Under the pieces are notes generated by a model, which searched no databases, was not told where the DNA came from, and worked only from the letters and a program-made list of their open reading frames with translations. Of a stretch of DNA of 64,000 bases, positions 31,995-41,941 are shown piece by piece. How positions within the stretch are numbered: the first letter of the stretch is position 1; every line of letters begins with the position of its first letter. This stretch comes from Gracilaria gracilis (Eukaryota; Rhodophyta; Florideophyceae; Gracilariales; Gracilariaceae): positions 496,001-560,000 of the forward strand of contig JARGSG010000224.1 in assembly GCA_030374805.1 (NCBI GenBank). Reading direction: 5' to 3'. Position numbers and translations under genes: made by a program.

Positions 31995-32821
31995 GCTCAT
32001 TCATTCTCTGACTTGAACGGGTTTACTGGCAAGAGAAGGGGCGGCTGTGTCTTATTAAGACGGATATGAATAGCTAATGACCAAAATCTTTTTGCCGTAC
32101 ATTTGTGTCTTGAATCCTATGAGGGAAGGTTTGTAGCCGATACTCGCAGTGGCGAATTGATTTTTATTTCCGCTTGGTAAAGAGAAACTAACTACGAAAG
32201 CCTCTTGTAGTACACGCAAGCGCTAAAACATTAGCCCTCAACCAAAGCCATTCTAGCTCTAGAAATCATTTCTGGCACAGAGGTAATGTCTTTACCAGGA
32301 ATCTGGAACGGTTGGAGTCAGGGATGGAGCAATGCTCCTCTCTCGCACTCAAATTTTTAAACCCATGGCCACAGGCCGAAGATGGTCTATCCATCTTAGA
32401 TGGAATATCATACAGGTTATTATTCTGTCCCCTTGTTTTTGAAGGTCAACATTTCAAATTCAAGGACAGCGGCGATCGTTACTGTGTTCTGTGCTGACAC
32501 CATGATCATGCTCGAGTAGCTTTGCGGTCATTGGGAAATCCGTACCGTTTTGGAGTTAGAACTATCCGAAGCTGTTACGTGGCCATGCGTGATTCGAGCA
32601 TACTCAAGCATTGCTCGCCGGAAGAACAGCACGTTATTGTCTTGGACTAGCGTTTTACCCTTGATAACACCCGCTCACTACACTGTTGCAGTCGTATTCA
32701 AGCCGGAGACTCCTGCTCTTGCTCAACGATTTCTTGTGAGTGAAGTAAAATACTGTCGTTGTTGTCAGCCGTCTGGAAGTAAATTCTGTCAGCTCCTGTC
32801 TTTTTGCGTTGTCAAACTAAA
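31995..32821. other. intergenic, 3' region of CPSF1 and upstream region of the costars gene
   Basis: No gene is recognised. Short + strand frames (for example 32550-32855, which overlaps the first costars exon in another frame) have no domain. The final ~150 bases presumably hold the costars promoter, since its start lies at 32822. Confidence 0.4.
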
Positions 32822-33128
32822 ATGGATGTTGCAGGCGAAGTTAAGCAGCTGGTAGAGGAAATCAGGAGACTCGGGGATGTTGGTTCCGATGGGAAGTTAT
32901 CGTAAGTTAAGCTTTGATTTCACTTCCATCTCTCGAAGCCTTGTCTAACTGTTCAAAACCTTGTGCAGTGTGAAATTCGTCAAACTTATCGACGACGAAA
33001 GATGCGGGAACATCTTCGAGGCTATAGTTGGAACTCTCAAGGCCGCTCGCAAGGCCAAAGTTATCGATTTTGAGGGTGAATTCCTACTCAAGAACGTTCA
33101 TGACGACGTAGAGATCAAGGTGCTTTGA
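32822..33128 (+). CDS. costars family protein (ABRACL-like), two exons
   Basis: Exon 1 is 32822-32901 and exon 2 is 32969-33128, joined across a 67-base intron with GTAAGT donor and GTGCAG acceptor. The product is 79 residues: MDVAGEVKQLVEEIRRLGDV, then the exon junction, VKFVKLIDDERCGNIFEAIV, GTLKAARKAKVIDFEGE and FLLKNVHDDVEIKVL. This matches the whole length of costars/ABRACL proteins, including the RC-N-FEA-GTLKAA-K core and the C-terminal HDDV-I. Costars proteins bear a winged-helix fold related to the C-terminus of the actin-binding protein STARS and are linked to actin dynamics and cell motility. The gene is easy to overlook because neither exon is long. Translation phase across the junction is consistent (TC + T). 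Confidence 0.93.
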
Positions 33129-33842
33129 AATGTACCTCTGTGGTTCGATCTTCAGCATCAGCTTCGATTATCCGCGATTGACCAGCGGCAGTTTCTAACC
33201 GCTCCGCTTGTGTTGTAGAGTTGGAAACTCTGGCGCCATGCAATGAAATCACCGCTGCCATACGTTTGTTACTAAGTTAGCTATCGAAAGTATTGTCACG
33301 CGGTTTCACAATAAACGGAAACCCGTTCGGTCTCCAAAGTGGACTTTTTTTGTTTCTTCGGAGAACACTCAGGGATTATCGTCACTATTACAATGAAACC
33401 AAGTGCTGTGAAACTGACGATGCAAAATTACCAGAATCTTGTTTATGTACAAGGGTAAATTTTACCCTTGTACATAAACAAGATTCTACTGTGCTTCAAT
33501 TATTGTGCTTATATGGACTCGGTCAGGCCAGCAATTGTGAAAGTCTTGTTCGCTTTCTCACTCATAGAGATGAATCGTGGTTTCTACTTCCGTACGTCGT
33601 CAGGAACGGAAGTGCTTCCATTCCCATGATAGAAAAAAATATAAGGACATAAACATCGTAGTGATAAATATACCCTACTACTGGCGTCTGGTGATTCTAC
33701 TTCTCCAATGCTGGGAGGCGAATAGCTTGACAGGAATTGTCTATCAGTGCCCAATACCCCAATTCGAGTTGTGTCAATCTCACTTGTGTCCTGATACTGA
33801 TTCTGTCTGCAATAGAAGTCTTGGACACTTTACTAGTTCAAA
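33129..33842. other. convergent intergenic region with a perfect hairpin
   Basis: Between the 3' ends of the costars gene and alpha-MPP. No gene is recognised. A 55-base inverted repeat sits near the middle at 33433-33487. Confidence 0.5.
33433..33487. repeat. perfect 27-bp inverted repeat with one-base loop
   Basis: The arm AGAATCTTGTTTATGTACAA continues with GGGTAAA, then a single T, then the exact reverse complement. No mismatch was found in 27 pairs. Transcribed from either strand it would fold into a long hairpin. It lies about 300 bases past the costars stop and about 350 past the alpha-MPP stop. Confidence 0.9.
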
Positions 33843-35831
33843 TTACGCCAGTTGTGTCTGACGCTTAAGAGATGACTCAATAGCCGAATACTCATAAGTT
33901 GCGTACTCTTCCCCGTAAGTCACAACAGCTGGCTGACTCTGAATCATTTTTGATGCTACCCGTCGTATGTCGTCTTCAGTCACGCCATCAATCATTTTTA
34001 TCAATTTCTCCGGTCCAGCATACTTCCCAGAGCAAAGAATTTGCCGTCCAAGATCTTCGCAGACGACCGCACGGCTTTCAAGGTTCATAATCAAACTGCT
34101 CTTTGTCATCATTTTCGCACGCTCAAGTTCGCCAGTCCCAAGTGGACCAGCTAGCTTTCCGACTTGAAGACCCACAACCTCAATAAGGTTGTTTAGATGA
34201 GCTGAATCCTCGCAGACACCATGAATCCCAAAAAGGCCACCATCTGAATAGCAATGGTTAAAAGCTGATGCAGCTGTCACCCAGCCGTGTTTGTTCAAAA
34301 TTTCGGAGTACAGACGTGTGTACATTCCCTTTCCTGGTCCACCTGAGCTGAATGAGCCGCCACCTCCAAGCAGTGTGTGCAACACACAAACCGGCACAAG
34401 ATCATCATCTTGCCATGATACGCCCTTGAATCCGATCGCTACTTGTCCAGGGCCATCTGAAGAGATTCGAACCGAGCCGCCGGTGTATCGGCATACGTCA
34501 GGGACACTTTCTCCACTAATTCCTCCCAAAAGTGATTCAGATAATTCCAAGAGAGCAGTATGATTCACATTCGCAGCGGACACAACCATCTTATCTGGGG
34601 TGAAATTATCGGAAACGAAATCGTTCACAGTGGTCGGACTCATAAGGGCCAACTTGCGTTCTTCGGCAACCAATGGAAGCCCTGTAGTATTCAAGAAACC
34701 AAGGAAACAAGGTTGAGGGAGTCAGTATTGATCTAGACAACATCTGCTACCCTCGCCGGCAGCGTATGAGAATGAAACTTTTCACCACAATGAAGAAATG
34801 TAGAAGGTTGCTTTGCAGTCTCAGCGCACTAAACCCCATTAAGGGACAAGCGCAGACTAGAGCATAGTTGTAGCGCACTTCCGATGACGACAGTTTCCGA
34901 AAACCGAAAACCGCTGTTACTGTAATCTACGAGGTGATACTAGCTCAGCCGACGCGTAACATTTCCGTGATGGAAAAACGGGCGATGGCTGAATACTCTC
35001 ACACCTCAATTATCGCTCAAATCGAGATCACGCTTTGATCTATCGCAACTTACCTAGGGTGTTTCCGTGGAATGCAGCAGCATGGATGGCCTCAGTGACC
35101 TGGCCATTCGGTTCGGACGCAAAGCTCTTCAACTCGTCTTTCATGACGGTGGTTTGGGTAGTGATTTCTTCCATGGCTATGTCCCATTCAGGCGAACCGT
35201 CAGCGCACCCAGTAGTAATCGGCGCAACCGCGGTCTCCGTAACAATGCTCAGCATCTCGGGCAACTTGTCCCTCATTCCTTCCGCAGAAAACGAAATGGT
35301 TTCCCTTGCAGCAGAAGCAGCGAATAAAGCCCCGGTGCGTTCCATATCTCTCGTCATTCGATACTTGCTTCTCATCGAAGAACCTTTAAACGCAAGACGT
35401 TCGATTAAATGCGAGACACCTGATGAATAAGGGTTTTCATTTCGCGAACCCGCTCCAACGAAAAACCCGATCGCCGCGACCGGGGATCCCATGTCTTGTG
35501 AGGCTACTCGCACGCCGTTGGAGAGAGTGGAGATTTCCACGGCGCCGGGACTGGGAGGTTCAATATCAACGGGATCGGGAATGTTAGGGAACTTCTCCGT
35601 CATCGAAGTTTCAGGGTCGAACATTCCGTGCGTAAGCTTCCACATTAATGGGGTCTCTGCACCAGTCGCGAAAGTGCGATACTGGTGCTACAGAGTCATC
35701 ATTGGACGTAAGATGAAGACGTGAGTCGGTTAGTTGCGACTTGGCACTGAGGAGGTAGTGAAGAAGTTATACAAAGCGGAAATACTTACTGCACGAGCCA
35801 GGCGCGGAATGGTGCGCATGTTGGAGATCAT
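33843..35831 (-). CDS. mitochondrial processing peptidase alpha subunit, three exons
   Basis: Exons on the - strand are 35831-35790, 35687-35054 and 34681-33843. Introns have GTAAGT donors and TGTAG/CTACAG acceptors, and phases agree at both joints. The product is about 504 residues, normal for the family. Exon 1 and the start of exon 2 give MISNMRTIPRLARA-HQYRTF, an Arg-rich mitochondrial presequence. The M16 domain has HLIERLAFKGS where the beta subunit has the zinc motif HxxEH; its loss is the mark of the alpha subunit. The flexible Gly-rich loop (LLGGGGSFSSGGPGKGM) that guides presequences is present in exon 3. With beta-MPP it removes presequences in the matrix. In some lineages it also serves as a complex III core protein. 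Confidence 0.93.
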
Positions 35832-36601
35832 GACGCGTCGGGCGGACGCACCGAACGGCGACGATGGGTGATTCGGAGCTCAATGCGATGAAGAAGAAGA
35901 TCGACTGATGTCCCAGGCTCGCGGAAGTACGTCGACCACACGAGTGCGATGACCGATATGCGTTGAAGTGTATGTCACACCTTTTCCTCCCATAATTGAG
36001 CAATCCAATTTTTTATGTGAGAACCAAATTAAGATGAACTTCAATGATCTTGATTCAAGAGTCTTGACCAGGAATCCCCCCATGCCCGGGAGCATCTCTG
36101 TTGTAGACGCAGTCGCTCTATTTCAGCCGGTAACCAACGCTCGCCCCTATACTCGTCGTACAAGTTCGCGCACCTTGTGGGATGTTGAGGCACGAGCTGG
36201 AATCAGAATGCTTCTCAAGAATAGATTGGCTGGAGAGCTTCTATACTTTTCACACGATGAGAACTGCAGTCGACCATGAGCATGATCGCAACAGCTCTAG
36301 CAACGAACGCTAGCTCTCTACTTGCGAGGCACAAATGCGTTTGGGAAGGAACTGAGGTGCATTCCATTGAAAATGGGTGTGTTCATCTGTTCAAGTGACA
36401 AGCTATCACTTCCAACGTTTGCTTGCAACCAGCTGTCTTGGACTCTCCCCCCATTTCAACCGCTCTTCTCTTTCGCTTGTTTGAGCACATGAAAGCTCAA
36501 AAGAAATGCTTTACTGTACAGGTATCTCTTCATGGCCAGAAGGGCCAAACGCGTTTCGGGTCTTTATAAGTTACAGCCCCTTCTTCCGAGACTCTTTCGG
36601 A
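35832..36601. other. intergenic, upstream of alpha-MPP
   Basis: Holds the alpha-MPP promoter and the 3' region of the exonuclease gene. Short frames on both strands (for example 35968-36279 on +) have no recognisable domain. Confidence 0.4.
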
Positions 36602-37660
36602 TCATTGCTGAGAAAGATGTCTCTCTCGAACTCCAGAAACGCATAGTACGCATGGCCTAAATCTGGGAGGAACGGCAGTCACTCTCCTAATGCTAACCGC
36701 CAGATCAAGACATGCACAGTTTCTTGATGAATGCCAAAGGTGCCCCATTCTTGTGACATACTTCATTTGTGCGCCCTCTCTTTCCCCACCGCCGTTTCGC
36801 TCTGCAACGCTAACTCCCGACGAAAACTGATTGGACAATGTCTGTGCTTCCAAATCTCTCTGATCCTCACGAGAAGAACTTTCCTGCATTTTTGCCGCCC
36901 TGGATCGAGTCAACATTATTCCATTTTGCGCCAGCTTTATCTTAGATTCGTCGTCGGACACTGTTCGATCCGATTTTTCTTTCTCCGGCATCAGAGATTC
37001 CCGTCGATTCATGGCTGCGTTTTCGATCATATGACGAATTTGCGAACCTGCTATCGCTTCTCCGTTGCCCATACGTACGCTAAGGTTTCGTAGATGTTCA
37101 TCTGCCTTTGCCAGAATCTTTGACGTAGTTTCGACATCGCTTAACGCCCGATGAGCCTCTTCATTGTGAATCCGAAGCAATTTACCAAGTGATGCCAGAC
37201 TAGCCGAGTGACCCGGCCAGATAATCCTGGCCACATCTCTCAAAGAACATGCAAAATCCCAGCCTGGCATTGGCTCCCCAATACGAGCGAGCTCTTGTCT
37301 CAGAAATCTATGATCGAAGGAAAGATTGTGTGCGACAAAAATTGGGTTTCCTCGTTGAGCACATACATGTTGCACGTATTCAAGAACACCTTCCCACACT
37401 TTTTCAAACGATGGCGCATCTTGTATCATTTGGTTTGTTATGCCGTGTACGCGACTTACAGCGCGTGGGGCGTCTTTTCCAGGAGGATGCACAAGACTAG
37501 AAAACGAAAGTGGTGTGGATAAAGGCGAAGTACATTCGAGTTCCATCATAGCGATTTCGACAATGTGGTTCCTCGTTGGACTCAAACCAGTGGTTTCAGT
37601 ATCCCAAATGATTATAGGTCGCGAAGTTTTCTGGCGTTGAAAGTTATTTGTTCGACTCAT
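36602..37660 (-). CDS. DnaQ-like DEDDh 3'-5' exonuclease with a C-terminal Cys motif
   Basis: The chosen start (MSRTNNFQRQKTSRPI) gives 352 residues. The frame is open upstream to an ATG at 37933, which would add 91 residues without family resemblance. The exonuclease motifs are clear: WDTETTGLSPTRNHIVEIAM (Exo I), VAHNLSFDHRFLRQE (Exo II) and HRALSDVETT (Exo III, H-x4-D), so the DEDDh set is complete. The fold trims DNA or RNA 3' ends, as in bacterial pol III epsilon and TREX-like enzymes. The C-terminus reads YVTRMGHLWHSSRNCACLDL and then RPCVLCV. This resembles the small 'TktG..YH...C..L...PC..C' module found at the ends of various bacterial nucleases and hydrolases. Substrate and compartment are unknown. 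Confidence 0.85.
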   Translation of the reverse strand: MSRTNNFQRQKTSRPIIIWDTETTGLSPTRNHIVEIAMMELECTSPLSTPLSFSSLVHPPGKDAPRAVSRVHGITNQMIQDAPSFEKVWEGVLEYVQHVCAQRGNPIFVAHNLSFDHRFLRQELARIGEPMPGWDFACSLRDVARIIWPGHSASLASLGKLLRIHNEEAHRALSDVETTSKILAKADEHLRNLSVRMGNGEAIAGSQIRHMIENAAMNRRESLMPEKEKSDRTVSDDESKIKLAQNGIMLTRSRAAKMQESSSREDQRDLEAQTLSNQFSSGVSVAERNGGGEREGAQMKYVTRMGHLWHSSRNCACLDLAVSIRRVTAVPPRFRPCVLCVSGVRERHLSQQ

Positions 37661-37933
37661 TTCGTCAGGTGTGTTTTTGGAAAGTTGGGAGAGCGGCGCA
37701 AAATTGTTATCGCTATGAAAGAAGAGTTGTGCAGCATACAAAGGGCTTCTTTTATATACAATATAGGGAGAGAGAAGTTCATGACCAAGCGGGTATGAAA
37801 GTGAATGGGGCATGATATGCTGGAACTTAGGGCCTTTGATATTCTCTTGACGTAAACAAGCCCAAGAAACAGGGCTGAACAAAGGGATTTGTTGGTGTGC
37901 ATAACTACAAGGCAGCATTGGCAACAAAGGCAC

Positions 37934-39415
37934 TTCCGTTCAACAACAAGACGTGGTCAGAGTTTTGTTTGCGAATGTCGTTAAACTAACGGCTAAGGAG
38001 GTATTCGATCGATAGAGACAAATCCGTGCTCAAACTTCGTTGCAGTGAGGCAGACGTCACTCATATGTAGTAGCATGATATTGATGATGGCGCGATGACA
38101 ATCATCGGTTCCCTGTATTGCAATACAGGAACCAAGTGGAAGTGTGGCGAAGGAGCACGAGACGAACTCCCTGAAATCGTTGAGATTTTCGTTCTCAGAT
38201 TGATATGCTTCAGTGTGGCCCGGCGTACACCATAGTTCGGGACGAAGTGACATTTTCCACTTTCAAAGAGTTATGGCGAATGTTGAACCGTTTACGGTAT
38301 GCAGCCTAAGGCTGGATACACGAGTATTGATAACCTTTGTGGAAAACCCTGGGAAAACCTGAACAAGATTGTAACCCACCGGGAATCTGAAGTCACCCTG
38401 TAGCAGCTTTTTCTTGGTTGAACCCCTCTGCTGCACCAGTTTGGTTCGGCTCTGATTGAGAAAAGACTGGTTGTGATGGTGGATGTTTTGAACAATGTGC
38501 ATCACTAGGTACTACGATACCCAAAAAGGGCACTGTCGAGAAAATGGTGTTAGCCTTCTCTTCGCGAAAGATATGGACTGATTTAGCTGACATTATCACT
38601 GAGTGGTCGAGAAAGTGTTGGCCTTCTTAGGGCGAGCGATAAGGCAACGCTTTGTGCAGTGTGCTAATGTATCGTAGCATACCCGCATGACAGAGATGCA
38701 AAAGAATTTTGTAGCTTAGCTTGAGTTTACCTCAACATGAACTGTATATCTGCTTTGTTGCCCGAACATAGGGGGCTCATCAAGTGGCGAAGCTCCGCGA
38801 GTCCGACTCAGAATGATCTGAGAACAACTCATTTCAAATTACCCTTGTAAGCGGTGCACCACATTGCCTGGTATGTATGATGAAGGCCATGGGATGCTTC
38901 AGAACGAGCATACCACCAGTTCTAGGAACTTTGGAGGGGTCTCCTGAGTGCACCTCCATCGTCTTTCACATTCTTGCCTAGAGTATCTACAATTGCCAAG
39001 CGAAAGTAATGCACAGGTTGTAAACTCTATCGGGCCTTACGGAGAAACAGCTCTGACACGGCGCTGGGTTATGTGAGGCGTCCAAATCATAGAGTGGTAT
39101 AAAATGGACAAGATTGGTTTGGGCCCAAACAATTTTGCAGAGTGGCATTATCTTCCGAGGCTTGCGCAAGAGATCTCTTTTCTCCATGGACAGTTGTTAC
39201 AAGCGTTGTTACAAGCAACACTGGTGTGGGTGGCCCCGTAGAGAAGTCGACAAGCCACCTTTCGATGGTCGACGGGACTTTGGAGTTGTTGTTGTTTGTT
39301 TGTTTTTGGCGTATGACGGACACACTTGTCTCTGTGGCAAAACTGCACCTTCTCGAAATACGAAGGAAGTTGTCTAACAACATTCTGACTGACAGTCATC
39401 GCAGTTTCTGATATC
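37934..39415. other. 1.5-kb intergenic region, no gene recognised
   Basis: Only short frames (the best are 38263-38505 - and 39087-39383 -) with no recognisable domain. A near-perfect small palindrome lies at 38107-38133. It lies between divergent genes (exonuclease on -, unknown on +), so it probably holds two promoters. Confidence 0.4.
38107..38133. repeat. near-perfect palindrome
   Basis: GGTTCCCTGTATTG followed by CAATACAGGAACC. The arms match apart from one extra C. It could be a dimeric protein-binding site, but there is no direct evidence. Confidence 0.6.
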
Positions 39416-40687
39416 ATGGGTAGACCCATGCGTTACAGACAAGTGAGAATCCCCTCAGGTTCTCGGAAATGCTATGATCGATTCGCAACAGCCTGGACAG
39501 ACTATGCCAAAGATGCAGTTAATGTGAAGTTTCAGGATACTGTTCCCCTAATCAAAGTGGAGGATCCAGAAATATCCGTAGGCCTCAGTTACGCCACGCC
39601 TAAGAACATCTTCCATATTTTCGGTGCGCACGGAATGGAAACCGATCAGGAGTTATCTCTTGCTCTCTCTGTTATGTTGTACAACACAAACGACGAATGG
39701 AAAGAAGGAGATAGTGTTCTTGTGAAGATTTGTGGACAAAAGCGATTGAGGACTGTGAAAGTGACAAGGCAGCTTTTGATGGAGTACGATGAAGATCTTC
39801 GAAGTATTGATCGAGGGGCTACTAGACCAATTGTGGATGATACGTATGGGTACTGCTACAAGAGGGGGGAACGAAACAGTATCTTCGTCGCTTGCCATTC
39901 AGTACTTATCACCGAGGGTATTGTAATTTGTTGCCGCTGTGTCTATAGCTCACTGAAAAAGAACGTGCGGGCAAACGAGATGGATGTAAGAACGCAACAT
40001 GCACTAAAGAGCGTGATCACAAGTCGAAGTTGGTATTACAACAAATCAACGATACTTAGGACATCAGCGTTATACTTCATATTCTCCCTTTCAATAATAA
40101 CGTGTAGCGCGTTGATACACTTGGAGCAATATGAGATTGCAGTCTCTGTGCTAATCGCTGGGCTCACCTTATGGTACTATCTGTTATCCTCGGTAGCTGA
40201 GATTCATGATATGAGTGTGACATTCGCCTTAACGTTCCGCGGTTCAGAGGAGTGTGTTGGGAGTCATATTAACATGTCTCTAGGAAAACAAGGCAGAGCA
40301 ATTTTGGGCCCAGGTGAACAAAGAAAGAACAGTCATTTGGTGGACACTTATGTCGTGAAGGATAAGAAAATCGAAAAGTCAATCTTGAGATTTGTCAGTG
40401 CCGCTATGTGTACAACGAAGATGAGGGAGGTCCTAAGACCGTATAACTCATGTGCCCTGGGAACCAATGTGGGTGTCAAGACTTTATGGGACATTTTGAT
40501 GACGAGTAGACGCATTCGCAGTCTTGGATGTCTGTTGACCAACAAGTTCTACGTGGTGCACACTGCATCTGGCCTCAAAGCATTTGAGGTCTCGAGTGCC
40601 TCGACGACCGCAAGATATACAGACTGGAAGGAGATAACTGAAGAAATGGTGGGAGTCATTGAACAAGATCACGTCATTCTCGGATGA
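39416..40687 (+). CDS. unknown protein with two predicted membrane segments
   Basis: A 423-residue frame. I do not recognise a family. The first ~215 residues are mixed and probably globular. Then come two hydrophobic stretches, about residues 218-236 (ALYFIFSLSIITCSALIHL) and 243-262 (IAVSVLIAGLTLWYYLLSS), joined by a short loop (EQYE), which suggests a membrane hairpin with both termini on the same side. The last ~160 residues are again soluble-looking. There is no signal peptide. A long intact frame with even amino-acid use supports a real gene, possibly lineage-specific. It could also be one large exon of a bigger gene. Confidence 0.6.
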   Translation: MGRPMRYRQVRIPSGSRKCYDRFATAWTDYAKDAVNVKFQDTVPLIKVEDPEISVGLSYATPKNIFHIFGAHGMETDQELSLALSVMLYNTNDEWKEGDSVLVKICGQKRLRTVKVTRQLLMEYDEDLRSIDRGATRPIVDDTYGYCYKRGERNSIFVACHSVLITEGIVICCRCVYSSLKKNVRANEMDVRTQHALKSVITSRSWYYNKSTILRTSALYFIFSLSIITCSALIHLEQYEIAVSVLIAGLTLWYYLLSSVAEIHDMSVTFALTFRGSEECVGSHINMSLGKQGRAILGPGEQRKNSHLVDTYVVKDKKIEKSILRFVSAAMCTTKMREVLRPYNSCALGTNVGVKTLWDILMTSRRIRSLGCLLTNKFYVVHTASGLKAFEVSSASTTARYTDWKEITEEMVGVIEQDHVILG

Positions 40688-41941
40688 GATCAAGTGAAGG
40701 TGATTGGGGCGAGACTTGAAGACGGCTAGAGCAGCAAAGAAACCGGACGAGCAACGACAAGCAACGTGTGCACGGAGGAGAGCGGATTATGGCCAAACCA
40801 CGTTAGGAACGGGGCGTTCCATTGAGTCTCGAACAGAAGGAGGGCAAAGAAAAGAATTTCGGGTTTCACGCATGGCAGCTGTTGCCGCCTTCGCGACCAT
40901 TTCCGTTGTTTGTCGGTCCTACACCGCAATTCCTGAACGACGCGTGCCCTCCGCTTCTCATTGCTTAGTCTAAGAAATACCGGTTACATGGAGAGTCCTT
41001 GCTCTCGTGCCTGTGGATTCTATCCTCATTGGCAACGCATTTGATGAGTCTAGCATTTCCAATTCCTGCACTTTCCTGCCGCTTGATCTTCGGTTGCATG
41101 ATCATACACCGGACATTCGTCTCTCTTACATCCTGATGCGTCTTGTTTTGAGAAGAAGACGCTGCCATGCGACTGTGGCACTGACGTCAAGAAAGGCATT
41201 GACAATATTGTTCTTCGTTGGCCCGTTGACAAACAACTCAAGATGAGAATTGGTCGCTGTGCCATGCAACCAGAAAGTCGGTCCAATCACTTGTTCGACA
41301 AGAACCACATGAGTTTTGGCTTTTCTGAAAGGTGAAGCTTCCTCTGTTGCTAGAGAAACTCCTGTCCACGAACGATTTGTCCCCAAATGAGATAAAGCTG
41401 CATGACCATGCTGCACTACAAGATTCTGAACGCTGCCTAACCTTACTGTCACTCCATTGTACTGTACTGCCTAAAGTCAAGAGTTCATTTTCTTGTCGCG
41501 TTCCACTTGGAGATCGCCTGGGTTCTGAGAAAGTAAGGGAGGCCATCGGCAGTCACTGCCGATGGCTTCCCTTTCTTTTGTTGGGCTCAGTAGATACTCA
41601 ATTGAGTTCTGAGATAAAGCACGCGAGTTGGATTGGACATTTTAGAAAAGAACGTCGAAAACACCTTACGTACCTAATACTTTCTTTGTACATACCATAT
41701 TATAGCCCCGTGAGTGTGGCACGGCTACTGATTTGTGGTTTGTAGCTACGGTGTAGATATAAGTGTTATAGGTTGTTGGGGTTATTAGCATACCCCCGCG
41801 TACGAGTAATTCACGTACGCGTTTCATAAACGAGAGAGAGAGAGAAAAGAACGCTTCACCAAGGAACCATAAAACTCATACCGTTCTGTGCGATACGACA
41901 AAACAAAGTTGAAGAATATATTAAGCACCAGACGGCCCAGA
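40688..41941. other. convergent intergenic region with a hairpin
   Basis: Short frames only (for example 41332-41745 +), none recognised. It contains an inverted repeat at 41535-41573 and a GA-rich tract near 41828-41850 just past the MSH2 3' end. Confidence 0.45.
41535..41573. repeat. 19-bp arm inverted repeat with one-base loop
   Basis: AAGGGAGGCCATCGGCAGT, loop C, ACTGCCGATGGCTTCCCTT. One mismatch in 19 pairs. It lies between convergent genes, about 370 bases before the MSH2 stop. Confidence 0.88.

Noticed and set aside
32040-32480. Possible small nuclear RNA gene downstream of CPSF1
   Set aside because: A U-rich patch near 32160 resembles an Sm site, but I could not fold or match it to any known RNA.
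38263-38505. Small - strand gene upstream of the exonuclease
   Set aside because: Two overlapping frames of similar length compete here and neither shows a domain or signal.
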